A DNA stretch of 64,000 nt from Fictibacillus nanhaiensis (GTDB lineage: Bacteria; Bacillota; Bacilli; Bacillales; Fictibacillaceae), in NCBI RefSeq assembly GCF_019801215.1, contig NZ_JAHVJO010000003.1, positions 62,001-126,000 of the forward strand, written 5' to 3'. Below are positions 1-8,177 of this stretch, piece after piece (position 1 is the stretch's first letter; each line of letters opens with the position of its first letter). Made by a program: the position numbers and the translations under genes. Below the pieces are notes generated by a model. The model saw nothing but the letters and a program-made list of their open reading frames with translations, made no database searches and had not been told where the DNA came from.

Positions 1-2
1 AT

Positions 3-26
3 GTTCACCTGACGGATGAAGTGTAG
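3..26 (+). CDS. 3' end of an upstream gene (partial)
   Basis: A frame open from the window edge ends VHLTDEV-stop, and its TAG overlaps the ribosome binding site of the next gene. DUF1641 genes in Bacillus commonly sit directly behind a formate-dehydrogenase-like catalytic subunit, so this may be the tail of such a gene. Only seven codons are visible, so the identity is inference. Confidence 0.35.
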   Translation, partial: VHLTDEV

Positions 27-41
27 GAGGGCTGATACGAG

Positions 42-521
42 ATGGCAAAACCCATTACAGTCGTGAAAAAAATCGTAAAAACCGACGAACAGATCCAACA
101 AGAAAAAATCTCTGAACTGCAGGCTGCCTTAGCTGAAAAAGATGAGGCTTTAACCAAATCTCTTGAAATTCTTGGCGAACTGCACAAGATGGGAGCATTA
201 GATGCAGCCAATGCCATGCTGGAGGCAAAAGAAAAAATCGCCAGCATCGCTCTCGGCCAGGCCACCCGTGAACCTGTCACAAATATAATCAATAACTTAA
301 TGGGAGCAGCTGGTGTCTTAACGAAAATGGATCCCGAGATGACAGAGATACTGCTGAATAGCGTGGTAGCTGGAGTAAAGCAAGGTGAACGTTTTGTAGA
401 GAGCGAGCAGAGAATTGGCGCGTTTGATTTAGTTAAGTCACTCAAAGACCCTGACATCAACCGCGCCATCGGCTTCGGTCTCAACTTCCTTAAAGGAATG
501 GGGCAGGAATTGAAGAAATAA
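42..521 (+). CDS. DUF1641 family protein
   Basis: A 159-residue, mostly helical, soluble protein. The N-terminal part has a charged coiled-coil-like stretch rich in E, K and Q (about residues 10-50). The C-terminal half contains LLNSVVAGVKQGE and FGLNFLKGMGQEL, which resemble the DUF1641 proteins YrhD and YjgD of B. subtilis, encoded beside formate-dehydrogenase-like oxidoreductases. It probably acts as an accessory or assembly partner of such an oxidoreductase; the biochemical role of the family is unsettled. The start is the ATG 11 nt after AGGAGG. A strong hairpin terminator follows at once, so this is the last gene of its operon. Confidence 0.75.
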   Translation: MAKPITVVKKIVKTDEQIQQEKISELQAALAEKDEALTKSLEILGELHKMGALDAANAMLEAKEKIASIALGQATREPVTNIINNLMGAAGVLTKMDPEMTEILLNSVVAGVKQGERFVESEQRIGAFDLVKSLKDPDINRAIGFGLNFLKGMGQELKK

Positions 522-524
522 AGC

Positions 525-560
525 AAAAAACCTTGGAGACCCATTCTCCAAGGTTTTTTC
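525..560. terminator. Bidirectional intrinsic terminator
   Basis: A perfect 9-bp stem (531-539 with 545-553) is flanked by A-rich and T-rich runs on both sides. It can end the rightward DUF1641 transcript and the leftward transcript of the convergent GAF-STAS gene. Confidence 0.9.
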
Positions 561-576
561 GTTACTCCGTGATAGA

Positions 577-1410
577 TTACGTCGTTAATGTAACCCCTAT
601 ATAAGAAAGAGCTTGATTCAAATTTGAACGAAACGGAACTCCTTCAAGATTGTGATTGCTATGAATGGCTTTTTTTGCAATTTCAGGGCGCATGCCGCTA
701 AAAATTACAGTTATGCCTAACAGTTTTAGTGTGTTCACAAGATTTAATAGATAAAAAGTCTCTTCATTTTCAATATTTGTAATTCCTGATAAATCCACGA
801 TTAAATGCTCTAAGTTACGCTTGTGACTTTCCTGAATCGTTGTAGCAATAATGTGTTCACCACGAATTTCATCGATCTCACCAATAATTGGTAGGATAGC
901 AATCCCATCAAAAACAGGAACAATAGGCGTAGAGATATGTAACACTTGCTGAAAAGAGTAATCTAAATCAATGACGTATGTAAGAAGTGTTGCCATGTTT
1001 TTAAACAGGTTGATATGCTCTTCTTTAAAATCAAATGGAACATTATCCATACCGCAAAGAGTTCCAAAATGCTTTCCGTTTTTCAATATAATTGGTGCAC
1101 CAATTAGAGAACCTCCGCCAAAAGCTTTCGTAACTTCCATTTCCTTTGTAAGTTCACTTTTGTTTAAATCAGGGATAACGAGTGGTTCCCGACCACCCAT
1201 AACGATATGTATTCAATACGATTCTTGAAAATCGATTTGGAATCCCTCTTCTAGAAGAATTTTTTCCGTATTTTCAACGTTAAGTACATCCACTTTTATT
1301 CCATCGTTTTTAGCAATAAAGAAAGTGTTGATATTAATGCTTTGTTTGAGTAATTGAAAAACACTTTCTGAAGCCTCATTCAAACTTTTCGTTTCTATTA
1401 GTTCTAGCAC
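577..1410 (-). pseudogene. GAF-STAS regulator interrupted by an in-frame TGA
   Basis: Read through, this is one protein of about 277 residues: an N-terminal GAF-like domain (about 1-145) and a C-terminal STAS domain (about 155-265, with LIVDLSGI and the switch-like region near IVIFSGM). The order resembles RsbR-type co-antagonists of the stressosome/sigma-B network. A TGA at 1213-1215 falls after FQESY, exactly in frame with the following IHIVMGGREPLVIPD. GAF domains often have Cys here (SYC followed by a hydrophobic stretch and GG-E-PL-IPD), so a single change from TGC is likely. The downstream ATG at 1200 has no Shine-Dalgarno sequence. The GTG start at 1410 has AAAGGAG and a good promoter, so the lesion looks recent. 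Unless TGA is read through, only a 65-residue stub is made. Confidence 0.8.
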
Positions 1411-1465
1411 ATCTCACTCCTTTCTTACTACCCAAAAAGAAATGTAGTAAATTTGATCTATTTCC

Positions 1466-1494
1466 ATTATAGAACACTTGGAGATACCAAACAA
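1466..1494 (-). promoter_or_regulatory. Sigma-A promoter of the GAF-STAS gene
   Basis: On the minus strand TTGTTT (1489-1494), a 17-bp spacer and TATAAT (1466-1471) lie about 55 bp before the GTG start. The intact promoter contrasts with the broken gene. Confidence 0.7.
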
Positions 1495-1577
1495 TGAATT
1501 GCATGGATTTTATCTGTATTTAAATAAATATTCTGAATGATACATTGAAATATCATCAAAAATTTCTGCAGTCAAAC

Positions 1578-1604
1578 AAAACCTCGGAGAAATTCTCCGA
1601 GGTT
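1578..1604 (-). terminator. Terminator of the class I lysyl-tRNA synthetase gene
   Basis: A perfect stem (CCTCGGAGAA with TTCTCCGAGG) starts directly after the stop codon of the synthetase and is followed on the minus strand by a T-rich run. Confidence 0.85.
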
Positions 1605-3152
1605 TTATTTATCAAAATCCAGCAACGATACTAATTTCTCTTTTCCAACAGAATGAACAAGGATTGGAATGCGAGGACCGCTGTTCGTATTCAGCACCAA
1701 CTGATAGATAATTCGAAAGAGCGTTTTTTGATTGTTCCTTTTTATCTTGGAGTCTTCATTATTACAGATTGCATAAATGTCTGTCATCATATGTTCGCTA
1801 TCTGTACTAACTTGTAACACTTTAATAAATTCCTTTATCCACTCTTGCTCTATTGCATTTAAATTTTGATAATACGGAACATTTTTTGTTGTATTTACGC
1901 TAATCACTTTTTTGGGGACCCAATTTCTGATCCAAAATTCAGCTTGATTTCCTACCTCTTTTATTAGATCGGAAGAGTAATCTTCTCCCATTTTCTTTAA
2001 CACGTTCTTCAATACATCCTTATTAAAATTTACTAAAGGAAGAATACTGGCTACTTGACTAAAGGTAGGTCTGGCCGAATTTTTTAATGTTTCCACAGAA
2101 AGTGCTAGAGCTGTTATGATATCTTCATTCATTTGTTTAGCTCCTGATTCCCTATATCTTTCAAACTCTGTATAATTACGAACCACGTCATCATCTAAAC
2201 CGATATGGAAAGCGGCACTCGGCTGATATTTTGCGAACATGAAGAGAATTACTTCGGGTGTATAAATGTTTAATAATTCTCCAGGTGTGATATTGTTTCC
2301 TGAAGAGCTCGACATCTTCTCACCAGTTCCTTTAATGCCTATAAAATCATACGGTTCATATAGTGGGGCTTGGTGGTTAAAAATCTTGGATGCAATGTCC
2401 ATTGAAACTCTGTAACTCCCCGTTGCAGAAGAATGATCTCTACCACCAGGCTCAAACACCACATCTTCCACCATCCACCTCATCGGCCAGTCGATTTTCC
2501 AATTGAGCTTGATGTTTGTTGCTTCCTTTACGTCTAATACGTTCGAGTGGCTACATGTACATACATAACTTAATAAGTTATTTTCAAACCCCATTATGTG
2601 TACGATATCTTTTCGACATGCTTCACAATACACGTTCACCGGATAATATTCTTCTCGTTCATCTCCACCTGGTTCAGCCGTCTTGTATCCAATCACAATA
2701 TCATAAATTTGCTTCCTTTCTTTTAACGCCTTTAGGATGTTAGTGTTATATCTTTTAGATTTGTACGCCTCGCTTTGATAAATAAATTCAGGAACAATTC
2801 CGAATTGTAAAAGCGAGAGCTCAAACTCTTTTTCAAAATGATCCGCATAGGAGCTATGGCACCCGTATGGACATGGAATTTCGGAATAAGGCATACCAAT
2901 ATATTGTTTAAAAGACGGGTCCACATTCTTAGGTACTTTCCGAAACCGGTCGAAGTCATCCCATGAAAAGATGAATCGTGTTTTTTTACCTAGATTCTGA
3001 AGTGCTTTAACCACAAAGAATGTGGTAACGACTTCACGAAAGTTTCCAATATGAACCGATCCGGATGGACTTATGCCTGAAGCACAAACAAAAGTTTCCC
3101 GATCGGGATGTCTTGCAATTAACTTTTCTGCAATTCGATATGCCCAATGCAT
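1605..3152 (-). CDS. Class I lysyl-tRNA synthetase (LysRS1)
   Basis: A 515-residue cytoplasmic enzyme that attaches lysine to tRNA using ATP. It has the class I signatures: HIGN within SGSVHIGNF (about 34-37) in a Rossmann-type catalytic domain, and KMSSSSGN (about 280-287), the KMSKS loop. Several Cys pairs (CPYGC, CEAC, CTC) fall where archaeal-type LysRS1 has metal-binding insertions. Length matches LysRS1 and not the class II LysRS that Bacilli normally use, so the host probably has both. In Bacillus cereus a second, class I enzyme is known and is T-box controlled. Here too a T-box leader lies upstream. The ATG at 3152 has AGAGGTGA about 8 nt upstream. The gene is monocistronic with its own terminator. 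Confidence 0.93.
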   Translation of the reverse strand: MHWAYRIAEKLIARHPDRETFVCASGISPSGSVHIGNFREVVTTFFVVKALQNLGKKTRFIFSWDDFDRFRKVPKNVDPSFKQYIGMPYSEIPCPYGCHSSYADHFEKEFELSLLQFGIVPEFIYQSEAYKSKRYNTNILKALKERKQIYDIVIGYKTAEPGGDEREEYYPVNVYCEACRKDIVHIMGFENNLLSYVCTCSHSNVLDVKEATNIKLNWKIDWPMRWMVEDVVFEPGGRDHSSATGSYRVSMDIASKIFNHQAPLYEPYDFIGIKGTGEKMSSSSGNNITPGELLNIYTPEVILFMFAKYQPSAAFHIGLDDDVVRNYTEFERYRESGAKQMNEDIITALALSVETLKNSARPTFSQVASILPLVNFNKDVLKNVLKKMGEDYSSDLIKEVGNQAEFWIRNWVPKKVISVNTTKNVPYYQNLNAIEQEWIKEFIKVLQVSTDSEHMMTDIYAICNNEDSKIKRNNQKTLFRIIYQLVLNTNSGPRIPILVHSVGKEKLVSLLDFDK

Positions 3153-3282
3153 CTTTCAATCACCTCTAATTATTTTTGATATTCTTAAACTCTGCTGCTT
3201 TTGGAAGTAGTTGAATTCCGTTCCAGGATGCTCCGTTTCTGATGGCAAAACCCTTTACAAAAGAAATTTTGTTTAAAGACAA

Positions 3283-3600
3283 ACAAAAAAAGCCCTCACC
3301 CCCCAAGATTATTCATCTTGAGGACGAGAGCTTATGAGCATTCGTGGTACCACCTCAGTTTGTTAACATGTCGCCATATCAACCTCTTCAGGTACGGCAA
3401 TGAAAAACAATCACTTAGCAATATACCCTATCTCTGTAACGGGAGATCCCGTTGTAGTATCAACAGGCACCCGCCTGCATCCGTACAAAGCTCAGAGGCT
3501 TTTTTCATTAAGACGATTATTGCTCTTTCCCACCAACCAAGAGCTCTCTGGAAATAATGTGACTTAACTACTTTTCTCATCATAGCCATAAATTGTTAAA
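3283..3600 (-). promoter_or_regulatory. T-box riboswitch leader of LysRS1
   Basis: On the minus strand the region holds the hallmarks of a T-box leader in order: an AGAGAG/GGTTGGTGG stem I distal region near 3525-3550, an AAAAAAG stretch near 3505-3512 that can present a Lys codon in the specifier loop, a stem III (CGGGATCTCCCG, about 3440-3451), the T-box core GGTGGTACCACG (about 3342-3353), and a terminator hairpin with a T7 run (about 3287-3331). In T-box leaders uncharged tRNA pairs with the specifier and with the TGGN bulge to favour the antiterminator. The variable base T fits a tRNA with discriminator A. High lysine-tRNA charging would therefore stop transcription before the synthetase gene. 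Confidence 0.9.
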
Positions 3601-3608
3601 TTTTTAAT

Positions 3609-3637
3609 AGTATAAGCAGTTTCATAGTAGATGTCAA
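3609..3637 (-). promoter_or_regulatory. Sigma-A promoter of the T-box-LysRS1 unit
   Basis: On the minus strand TTGACA (3632-3637), a 17-bp spacer and TATACT (3609-3614). This is nearly consensus and sits directly before the T-box leader. Confidence 0.85.
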
Positions 3638-3838
3638 AATTTTTTTGAAAAATACTGTTTAATTGTTTCTTCCCATCCTATAGGGGATTTGTTACTTAAC
3701 CATTCATTAACAATTGTTTTAACGATGGAATTAGCCCTTTCAGTAGTCGTATCCACTTCAACATCGTAAATCTCCCCTTGTTGATGAACATAATTTAGTT
3801 GAGCTTTTGCTTGTTATATCGCTCGCCTTTACCAAAAT
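3634..3838 (-). pseudogene. C-terminal remnant of a chloramphenicol-phosphotransferase-like P-loop kinase
   Basis: A minus-strand frame reads AKAQLNYVHQQGEIYDVEVDTT and about 35 further residues, ending in a TGA inside the LysRS1 promoter. The A-x-x-Q-x-x-x-VH-x-x-G-x-YD-x-E-x-DT pattern resembles the C-terminal third of CPT-like / adenylylsulfate-kinase-like small-molecule kinases. Upstream, KGERYNK lies in another frame, so at least one frameshift is present. The Walker A half is missing and the reading frame dissolves into the 21-bp array. This is a dead gene fragment. Confidence 0.6.
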
Positions 3839-3846
3839 ATGTTAAA

Positions 3847-3939
3847 TTATGTGATGAACTCCAATTTTTATGTGATGATGTCAATTTTTTATGTGATAGA
3901 GGAAAGAAATTATGTGATTAATATAAGTTATTATGTGAT
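3847..3939. repeat. Intergenic array with exact 21-bp period (TTATGTGAT)
   Basis: The 9-mer TTATGTGAT occurs five times, starting at 3847, 3868, 3889, 3910 and 3931, always 21 bp apart. The 12-nt segments between copies are not conserved apart from A/T richness. The array lies between the decayed kinase fragment and the 3' end of the amidohydrolase gene. Function is unknown. Confidence 0.9.
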
Positions 3940-3961
3940 GTTCACAATCTATCAACTTTTT

Positions 3962-4816
3962 TTATAACAACGGCCTAATCTTCGGAAAAACCTTCACTGC
4001 TGTATTATAAAAAACATTCTCATGATGCTCCTCAGGAATGATTTCTTTTACAAAATCAATGTACGGCTGTACAGGCACAAGGGGCCAGTCTGTTCCAAAC
4101 AAAAACTTTGAATAGTTATCCGTAAAAGTAAGTGCATGCTTTAGATGGTTGAAGAAACGCGGTGAATCTTTGTATCTCGCAATATCTTCCCGTGTTCCTA
4201 CCACGAGCCCGGATAGATCCGCATACATGTTGCGATTCTTGTAAACGACTTCCGCTCCGTCGAGCGTCCACGGATCACCGAAATGAGCCATCATAAAATT
4301 CACATTACGATGCATGACCGCTACTTCATCCAGCGTCAACGGATGTGAGTATTTCAACAAACCACGCTCTGAATACGTGTCACCGGTATGAAAAACGACA
4401 GGCAAACCATACTTGGCCGCCAACTTATAAACCGGCTGGTACACTTCATCATACGCATAATAAGGATAATAACCGAGATAGATTTTAATGCCGACGACTT
4501 CTGGCTTTTGCACCGTTTTCTCAAGTTCGGCTAATTCTTTTTCGCCAAGATGGTACGGGTTAATTCCTGCACAATACACAATATTTCCAGGAATCTCTGA
4601 ACTTAGATCAATTCCCATAGGCGTTGGGGCTAGAGGGTCTGGGAAACCCTCTACCTCTTTTTCCGTAAGCCCCATCGCAATGCCTAGTTCAACGCCCGCT
4701 TCACGATATTCTTTTACAATGCCATCATAAGAATAGTCCAGTTTGGACAGATGGATTGCTGTATGTTTAAAGCTTTCAATGTTTGAATAATGCATATGCG
4801 CATCGATGATTTTCAT
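3962..4816 (-). CDS. Amidohydrolase-family (TIM-barrel) metal-dependent hydrolase
   Basis: A 284-residue cytoplasmic protein of the amidohydrolase-2 type. The N-terminal IDAHMH motif supplies the first metal-binding histidines, VVFHTGD and MMAHFGDPW give further conserved histidines, and LLFGTDWP-type FLFGTDWP carries the catalytic/metal aspartate. Substrate cannot be read from sequence; relatives include decarboxylases and lactonases (ACMSD-like). The start at 4816 is preferred because AGGAAG lies about 6 nt upstream; a longer frame to 4840 lacks support. It follows the large GNAT-fusion gene by 24 bp, so the two probably share a transcript and perhaps a substrate. Confidence 0.85.
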   Translation of the reverse strand: MKIIDAHMHYSNIESFKHTAIHLSKLDYSYDGIVKEYREAGVELGIAMGLTEKEVEGFPDPLAPTPMGIDLSSEIPGNIVYCAGINPYHLGEKELAELEKTVQKPEVVGIKIYLGYYPYYAYDEVYQPVYKLAAKYGLPVVFHTGDTYSERGLLKYSHPLTLDEVAVMHRNVNFMMAHFGDPWTLDGAEVVYKNRNMYADLSGLVVGTREDIARYKDSPRFFNHLKHALTFTDNYSKFLFGTDWPLVPVQPYIDFVKEIIPEEHHENVFYNTAVKVFPKIRPLL

Positions 4817-4840
4817 GGACTCTTCCTTTCTCGTAAACAA

Positions 4841-7800
4841 TTAGCTGAATGAAAGTTTTTTCAAGTCTTCTAACGCTGTATCAGGAATTACTTTATTGTT
4901 AAATACATAAAACACAGGTGACGTAACATGAGTAGCACCATGCTGAAGGTTAAGTTTTTCGGCATACCCGATTTCAATAACTTCTAAATTAATATACGAA
5001 TCCAAATAGGTCGCGTTTTGATTCACAACGATCTGAAGCAGGTTCTCATGATTATCAGATCCGAAGACAACACTGCGGTCCACGGTCATCTCCTGCTCGC
5101 CTTTTCCGCCATAAACCATTGCCCACTCACCGTTTTCGCCCTGAAAGCTTCCCCAGCTTTTTGTGAGTTCAGGTCCTGGACTCAAGAAACAACCTGTATA
5201 AAAATTCTTACCGTGCAGATAGCTTCCAGTATTTTGGACGATTTCCGTTGTAGATGCTAGAACCGGAACGCCTGGGAGCAATAAGAAATATTTATGGATT
5301 TCTAGGCCTTTAAACGTCTCGTGCTTTTTATAATGAGTCGATACCTTGAGACCTTTCCATACGTTTCCTTTATTGTCTACTTTCTCCACAAAATCGACTG
5401 CAGTCATTTCTTTTAATAAAGAGTTTAGACTGGTGCCTTCAACAAGACCGGCAATTCCTCCAAACCAAGGGTTCCACCATGATTTAGGTGCAGGCTTTGG
5501 AAACGATGAATCCATCCAATCGTGATTATTATACTGAAGAGAAAATAGTGTTGGGGCAAACTGTGCGGAAGCAGAAATGGTGATCTCACCATTATCTACA
5601 CTCAACACTTCAAGATCATTTTGGGTCGTCTTTTCACACGTAACTGGGGTGTCACGCATAACAAAAGCAGCAGATTGTCTCGTAATATCAATGGAATCTA
5701 AATTCATTTTAGACGTTAAAACATGAACGGCTTTATCGTTTGGCACTTGTATGTCAAACTCTGCTCCCGTCAACTCTTCATCTGACGCAAAAAGATGGCT
5801 TTGTAAAATCTCGTCATCCAGTTTCATTTCAATAAATCCGTTAAAAAAGGAAGATTTATAATCTTTTGCAACAGCTTTGATTTCATTATCTTTTACAAAA
5901 GGATTGCCATCATTGACTGATAGGGTCATATGATTAGTTGTGCTAACGGCTTTCTTATCACTTTTCTCTGTCGCATACTCTCTGAACGACTGCCAGTCAT
6001 GAAAAGCGCCGAATGAAATGGTTACAGGTTTCGTCTCAACTGTTTGTTGAGCAGCTAGTTTTCCAAAGTTATGTTCAAAGTACATAAACCAATTTGAGAA
6101 ATGAACTTTTTCTTCTATTGGCCACGAGATTCCTCTTGGATTGTTCTGACCTTGAAGGAAGATCCAGTTCTCAGTTAGCTTACAGTTGTTCCAATAGGAT
6201 AAAAAGGATCCCATGGAGTCATTTAACTCAATGTACTTTCCTTCATACGGCAGGACAGCTCGATCAAGCAAACGGCACATGATCGGAGAGTTTAACCACA
6301 CTTCATCCGTAGACTCTGCTTCACTCGTATTGGTGATTTCATAATGCTGTTCCATTAGCCCTTCACTATACAGCTTCACGATGGTTGCCAGCTGCAAACC
6401 AGGAAACGCTTGCGATTGAAACTTCGCTCTAAACCCTGCATATCCTTCATTCATAAGAGGTTCTATCACTTCAGGACGAAGGAGGGAGATTTCTTCTGAA
6501 AAAGGTTTACCTAGTTTCGGCACCATAAACGCAATCTTGAAATCGACATCACCTTTACCCGGCGAGATCCAGTTGTTGAATTTATTTAGTTTCAATTGAT
6601 ATTGTCCGTTGCATACGTGATAATAAGTGTCGCATTCACCCGCGAGTTTAGCTCCCATTCCTTTTAAAGCCGTTCCGATTTTTTTTGTAAATTGAACCTC
6701 TGTACCATCTTTCTTTGTTGCTGTAATCTGAAGATCTGCCGAATAAAATCCATGCTTCAACAATGTGAACGAAACAGGTATCGACTGTTTAGCTTTTGCC
6801 GCCAACGTAACACTTACTCCACGATTATCAATTTGAACGAAGTCAGAGTGTGGCAGTTCAAAAGAAAACGTAACATCTTCATTGAAGTTGTTTTCGAAAT
6901 TTAGGTAAAAAGCAGAAGACCTTCCTATGAAACTTAAATTTTCAGGTAATGTACAATCTAGTTTAACCGGATACTTAGGCCGGATTCCTACTTTGAACAC
7001 AGCTTTTTTCCCATTGATCTTGAGTAAGGATGTAACCGCAGGATGTGTTCTCCATACACTTTGCTCTTCTGAAATTGGGTTTAACGTAAAAGGAATTTCG
7101 ATAGTTTCCTCTTGATCAACACTTATCTTTTTAGAAACTTCAAAATGAATATTTTTATCGTTCATTCCTTCCATTTCAACAGCTAATGGCTTACCCGATT
7201 TATTTGTAATGTGGTATTGGATAGTATAGTCAGAACCAAAAACAAGATCAAAATCCTCTACAGTTGCCGAGATCTTATAATCGTCCGTTTCGATGCTACG
7301 AAGCCCTCTTCCGAAACGCTCGAACTCCATCTTTAGACTTCCATGTGCAGCGTGATTCCAAGAGTATTCATAGAAATGAAACTCATTTTCCTTCTTGCCA
7401 TCAGGTATCGTTTCAATTTTCCGCGTGCTGTTTTCGTACCATAAACCATCTTCAAAAAAGGGTAGAACGGCTTCGGTCTGCATAACTGAGGGAATAAAAT
7501 TCATAAGATGTGTCGTATCATCTCTGTCTTCCCAGAAGAAACCACATTTTTTATAAAGAGGAACAGCTTTCGTATTTCCTGGCCATGTGTAAAGATCAAG
7601 GCGCGGCCATTTCATTTCAATGGCTTTCTCGAGCGCTTTTAACACAAGCTTTTTCCCGATTTTTTTGCCGTGATAATCACTTCTCACATTTAACAGAGGA
7701 ATGTAAAGCGCACCTTCATCTTCACGATACTCACCAAGACTGCAATAGCCGACTACCTTGTCACCATCGAGTGCCAAATACAAGTGGAGGTTCGTCGAGT

Positions 7801-7960
7801 TCGCTTCCTGCTTCAAAACTTGGTCTTCTGTCATGATTGAGTTGCCCCCGCCCCAGCCGTCCTGACTCTTGTTCCACATTTCAGCCACTGCTGCAGCATA
7901 ACTTGGGTCGTATTCTACAATCGTGATTTGTTCGGTTTGCTGTTTATTTATAACTTCCAT
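4841..7960 (-). CDS. GNAT acetyltransferase fused to a very large beta-rich domain
   Basis: A 1039-residue protein without signal peptide or membrane segments. Residues about 12-160 form a GNAT acetyltransferase domain: LLNVRSDYHGKKIGKKLV is the acetyl-CoA loop, followed by YKKCGFFWEDR. The remaining roughly 870 residues look like consecutive beta-sandwich domains with many aromatic residues and end in a mutarotase-like or carbohydrate-recognising region (NTGSYLHGKNFYTGCFLSPGPE). I do not recognise the large part with certainty. It heads a probable two-gene operon with the amidohydrolase. GGAGG lies 8-9 nt before the ATG. A palindrome-like site at 8015-8030 lies upstream. The acetyl acceptor is unknown. 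Confidence 0.75.
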   Translation of the reverse strand: MEVINKQQTEQITIVEYDPSYAAAVAEMWNKSQDGWGGGNSIMTEDQVLKQEANSTNLHLYLALDGDKVVGYCSLGEYREDEGALYIPLLNVRSDYHGKKIGKKLVLKALEKAIEMKWPRLDLYTWPGNTKAVPLYKKCGFFWEDRDDTTHLMNFIPSVMQTEAVLPFFEDGLWYENSTRKIETIPDGKKENEFHFYEYSWNHAAHGSLKMEFERFGRGLRSIETDDYKISATVEDFDLVFGSDYTIQYHITNKSGKPLAVEMEGMNDKNIHFEVSKKISVDQEETIEIPFTLNPISEEQSVWRTHPAVTSLLKINGKKAVFKVGIRPKYPVKLDCTLPENLSFIGRSSAFYLNFENNFNEDVTFSFELPHSDFVQIDNRGVSVTLAAKAKQSIPVSFTLLKHGFYSADLQITATKKDGTEVQFTKKIGTALKGMGAKLAGECDTYYHVCNGQYQLKLNKFNNWISPGKGDVDFKIAFMVPKLGKPFSEEISLLRPEVIEPLMNEGYAGFRAKFQSQAFPGLQLATIVKLYSEGLMEQHYEITNTSEAESTDEVWLNSPIMCRLLDRAVLPYEGKYIELNDSMGSFLSYWNNCKLTENWIFLQGQNNPRGISWPIEEKVHFSNWFMYFEHNFGKLAAQQTVETKPVTISFGAFHDWQSFREYATEKSDKKAVSTTNHMTLSVNDGNPFVKDNEIKAVAKDYKSSFFNGFIEMKLDDEILQSHLFASDEELTGAEFDIQVPNDKAVHVLTSKMNLDSIDITRQSAAFVMRDTPVTCEKTTQNDLEVLSVDNGEITISASAQFAPTLFSLQYNNHDWMDSSFPKPAPKSWWNPWFGGIAGLVEGTSLNSLLKEMTAVDFVEKVDNKGNVWKGLKVSTHYKKHETFKGLEIHKYFLLLPGVPVLASTTEIVQNTGSYLHGKNFYTGCFLSPGPELTKSWGSFQGENGEWAMVYGGKGEQEMTVDRSVVFGSDNHENLLQIVVNQNATYLDSYINLEVIEIGYAEKLNLQHGATHVTSPVFYVFNNKVIPDTALEDLKKLSFS

Positions 7961-8014
7961 TATAATACCTCCAAAGATTTTTTCGTTTTTCTCTTATCCT
8001 ATCTCTCGCTCCTC

Positions 8015-8030
8015 TTCAAACGTTTTCTGC
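8015..8030 (-). promoter_or_regulatory. LacI/CcpA-like operator candidate upstream of the GNAT fusion gene
   Basis: On the minus strand GCAGAAAACGTTTGAA has the central AAACGTTT typical of LacI/GalR and CcpA sites, and matches the cre consensus at about 11 of 14 positions. It lies about 55 bp before the start codon. It differs from the palindrome of the glucan island. Confidence 0.4.
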
Positions 8031-8067
8031 TAAACATCAACATATTTAACACCCCTCTCAAAATGTG

Positions 8068-8099
8068 AAAAAGGCCACCACGATTCGGTTGACCTTTTT
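8068..8099 (-). terminator. Second hairpin terminator behind the small peptide gene
   Basis: An imperfect stem (AAAAAGG...CC pairing with GG...CCTTTTT) with T-runs on both strands, just downstream of the stronger hairpin at 8115-8157. Together they look like tandem terminators for leftward transcription. Confidence 0.5.
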
Positions 8100-8114
8100 G
8101 TTTTAACCATAAAA

Positions 8115-8157
8115 ATGCACAAAAAGGCCCCAGAATGCATACACATCCTGAGGCTCC
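8115..8157 (-). terminator. Intrinsic terminator of the 27-residue peptide gene
   Basis: On the minus strand an 11-12-bp stem with a 6-nt loop (arms 8126-8137 and 8144-8157) is followed by CTTTTTG. It starts about 20 bp after the stop codon of the small ORF. Confidence 0.8.
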
Positions 8158-8177
8158 TGTTTACGAAAAGAAACAAA

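Noticed and set aside
5-544. Long minus-strand frame of 179 codons opposite the DUF1641 gene
   Set aside because: It lies entirely opposite a better gene with strong binding site and terminator, has serine-rich shadow composition and no ribosome binding site.
1213-1215. Selenocysteine codon in the GAF-STAS gene
   Set aside because: No selenocysteine machinery is visible and GAF-STAS proteins are not known selenoproteins; nonsense mutation is simpler. Kept only as an alternative in the finding.
3318-3557. 79-codon plus-strand frame
   Set aside because: It is the complement of the T-box leader; the conserved T-box elements explain the sequence.
3847-3939. CRISPR array (also considered for 9294-9398 and 28878-28951)
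   Set aside because: Repeats are 8-12 nt and spacers 9-13 nt, far below CRISPR sizes, and no cas gene is present.
7510-7836. 108-codon plus-strand frame within the GNAT-fusion gene
   Set aside because: Antisense shadow of the GNAT domain, which has clear motifs; no binding site.
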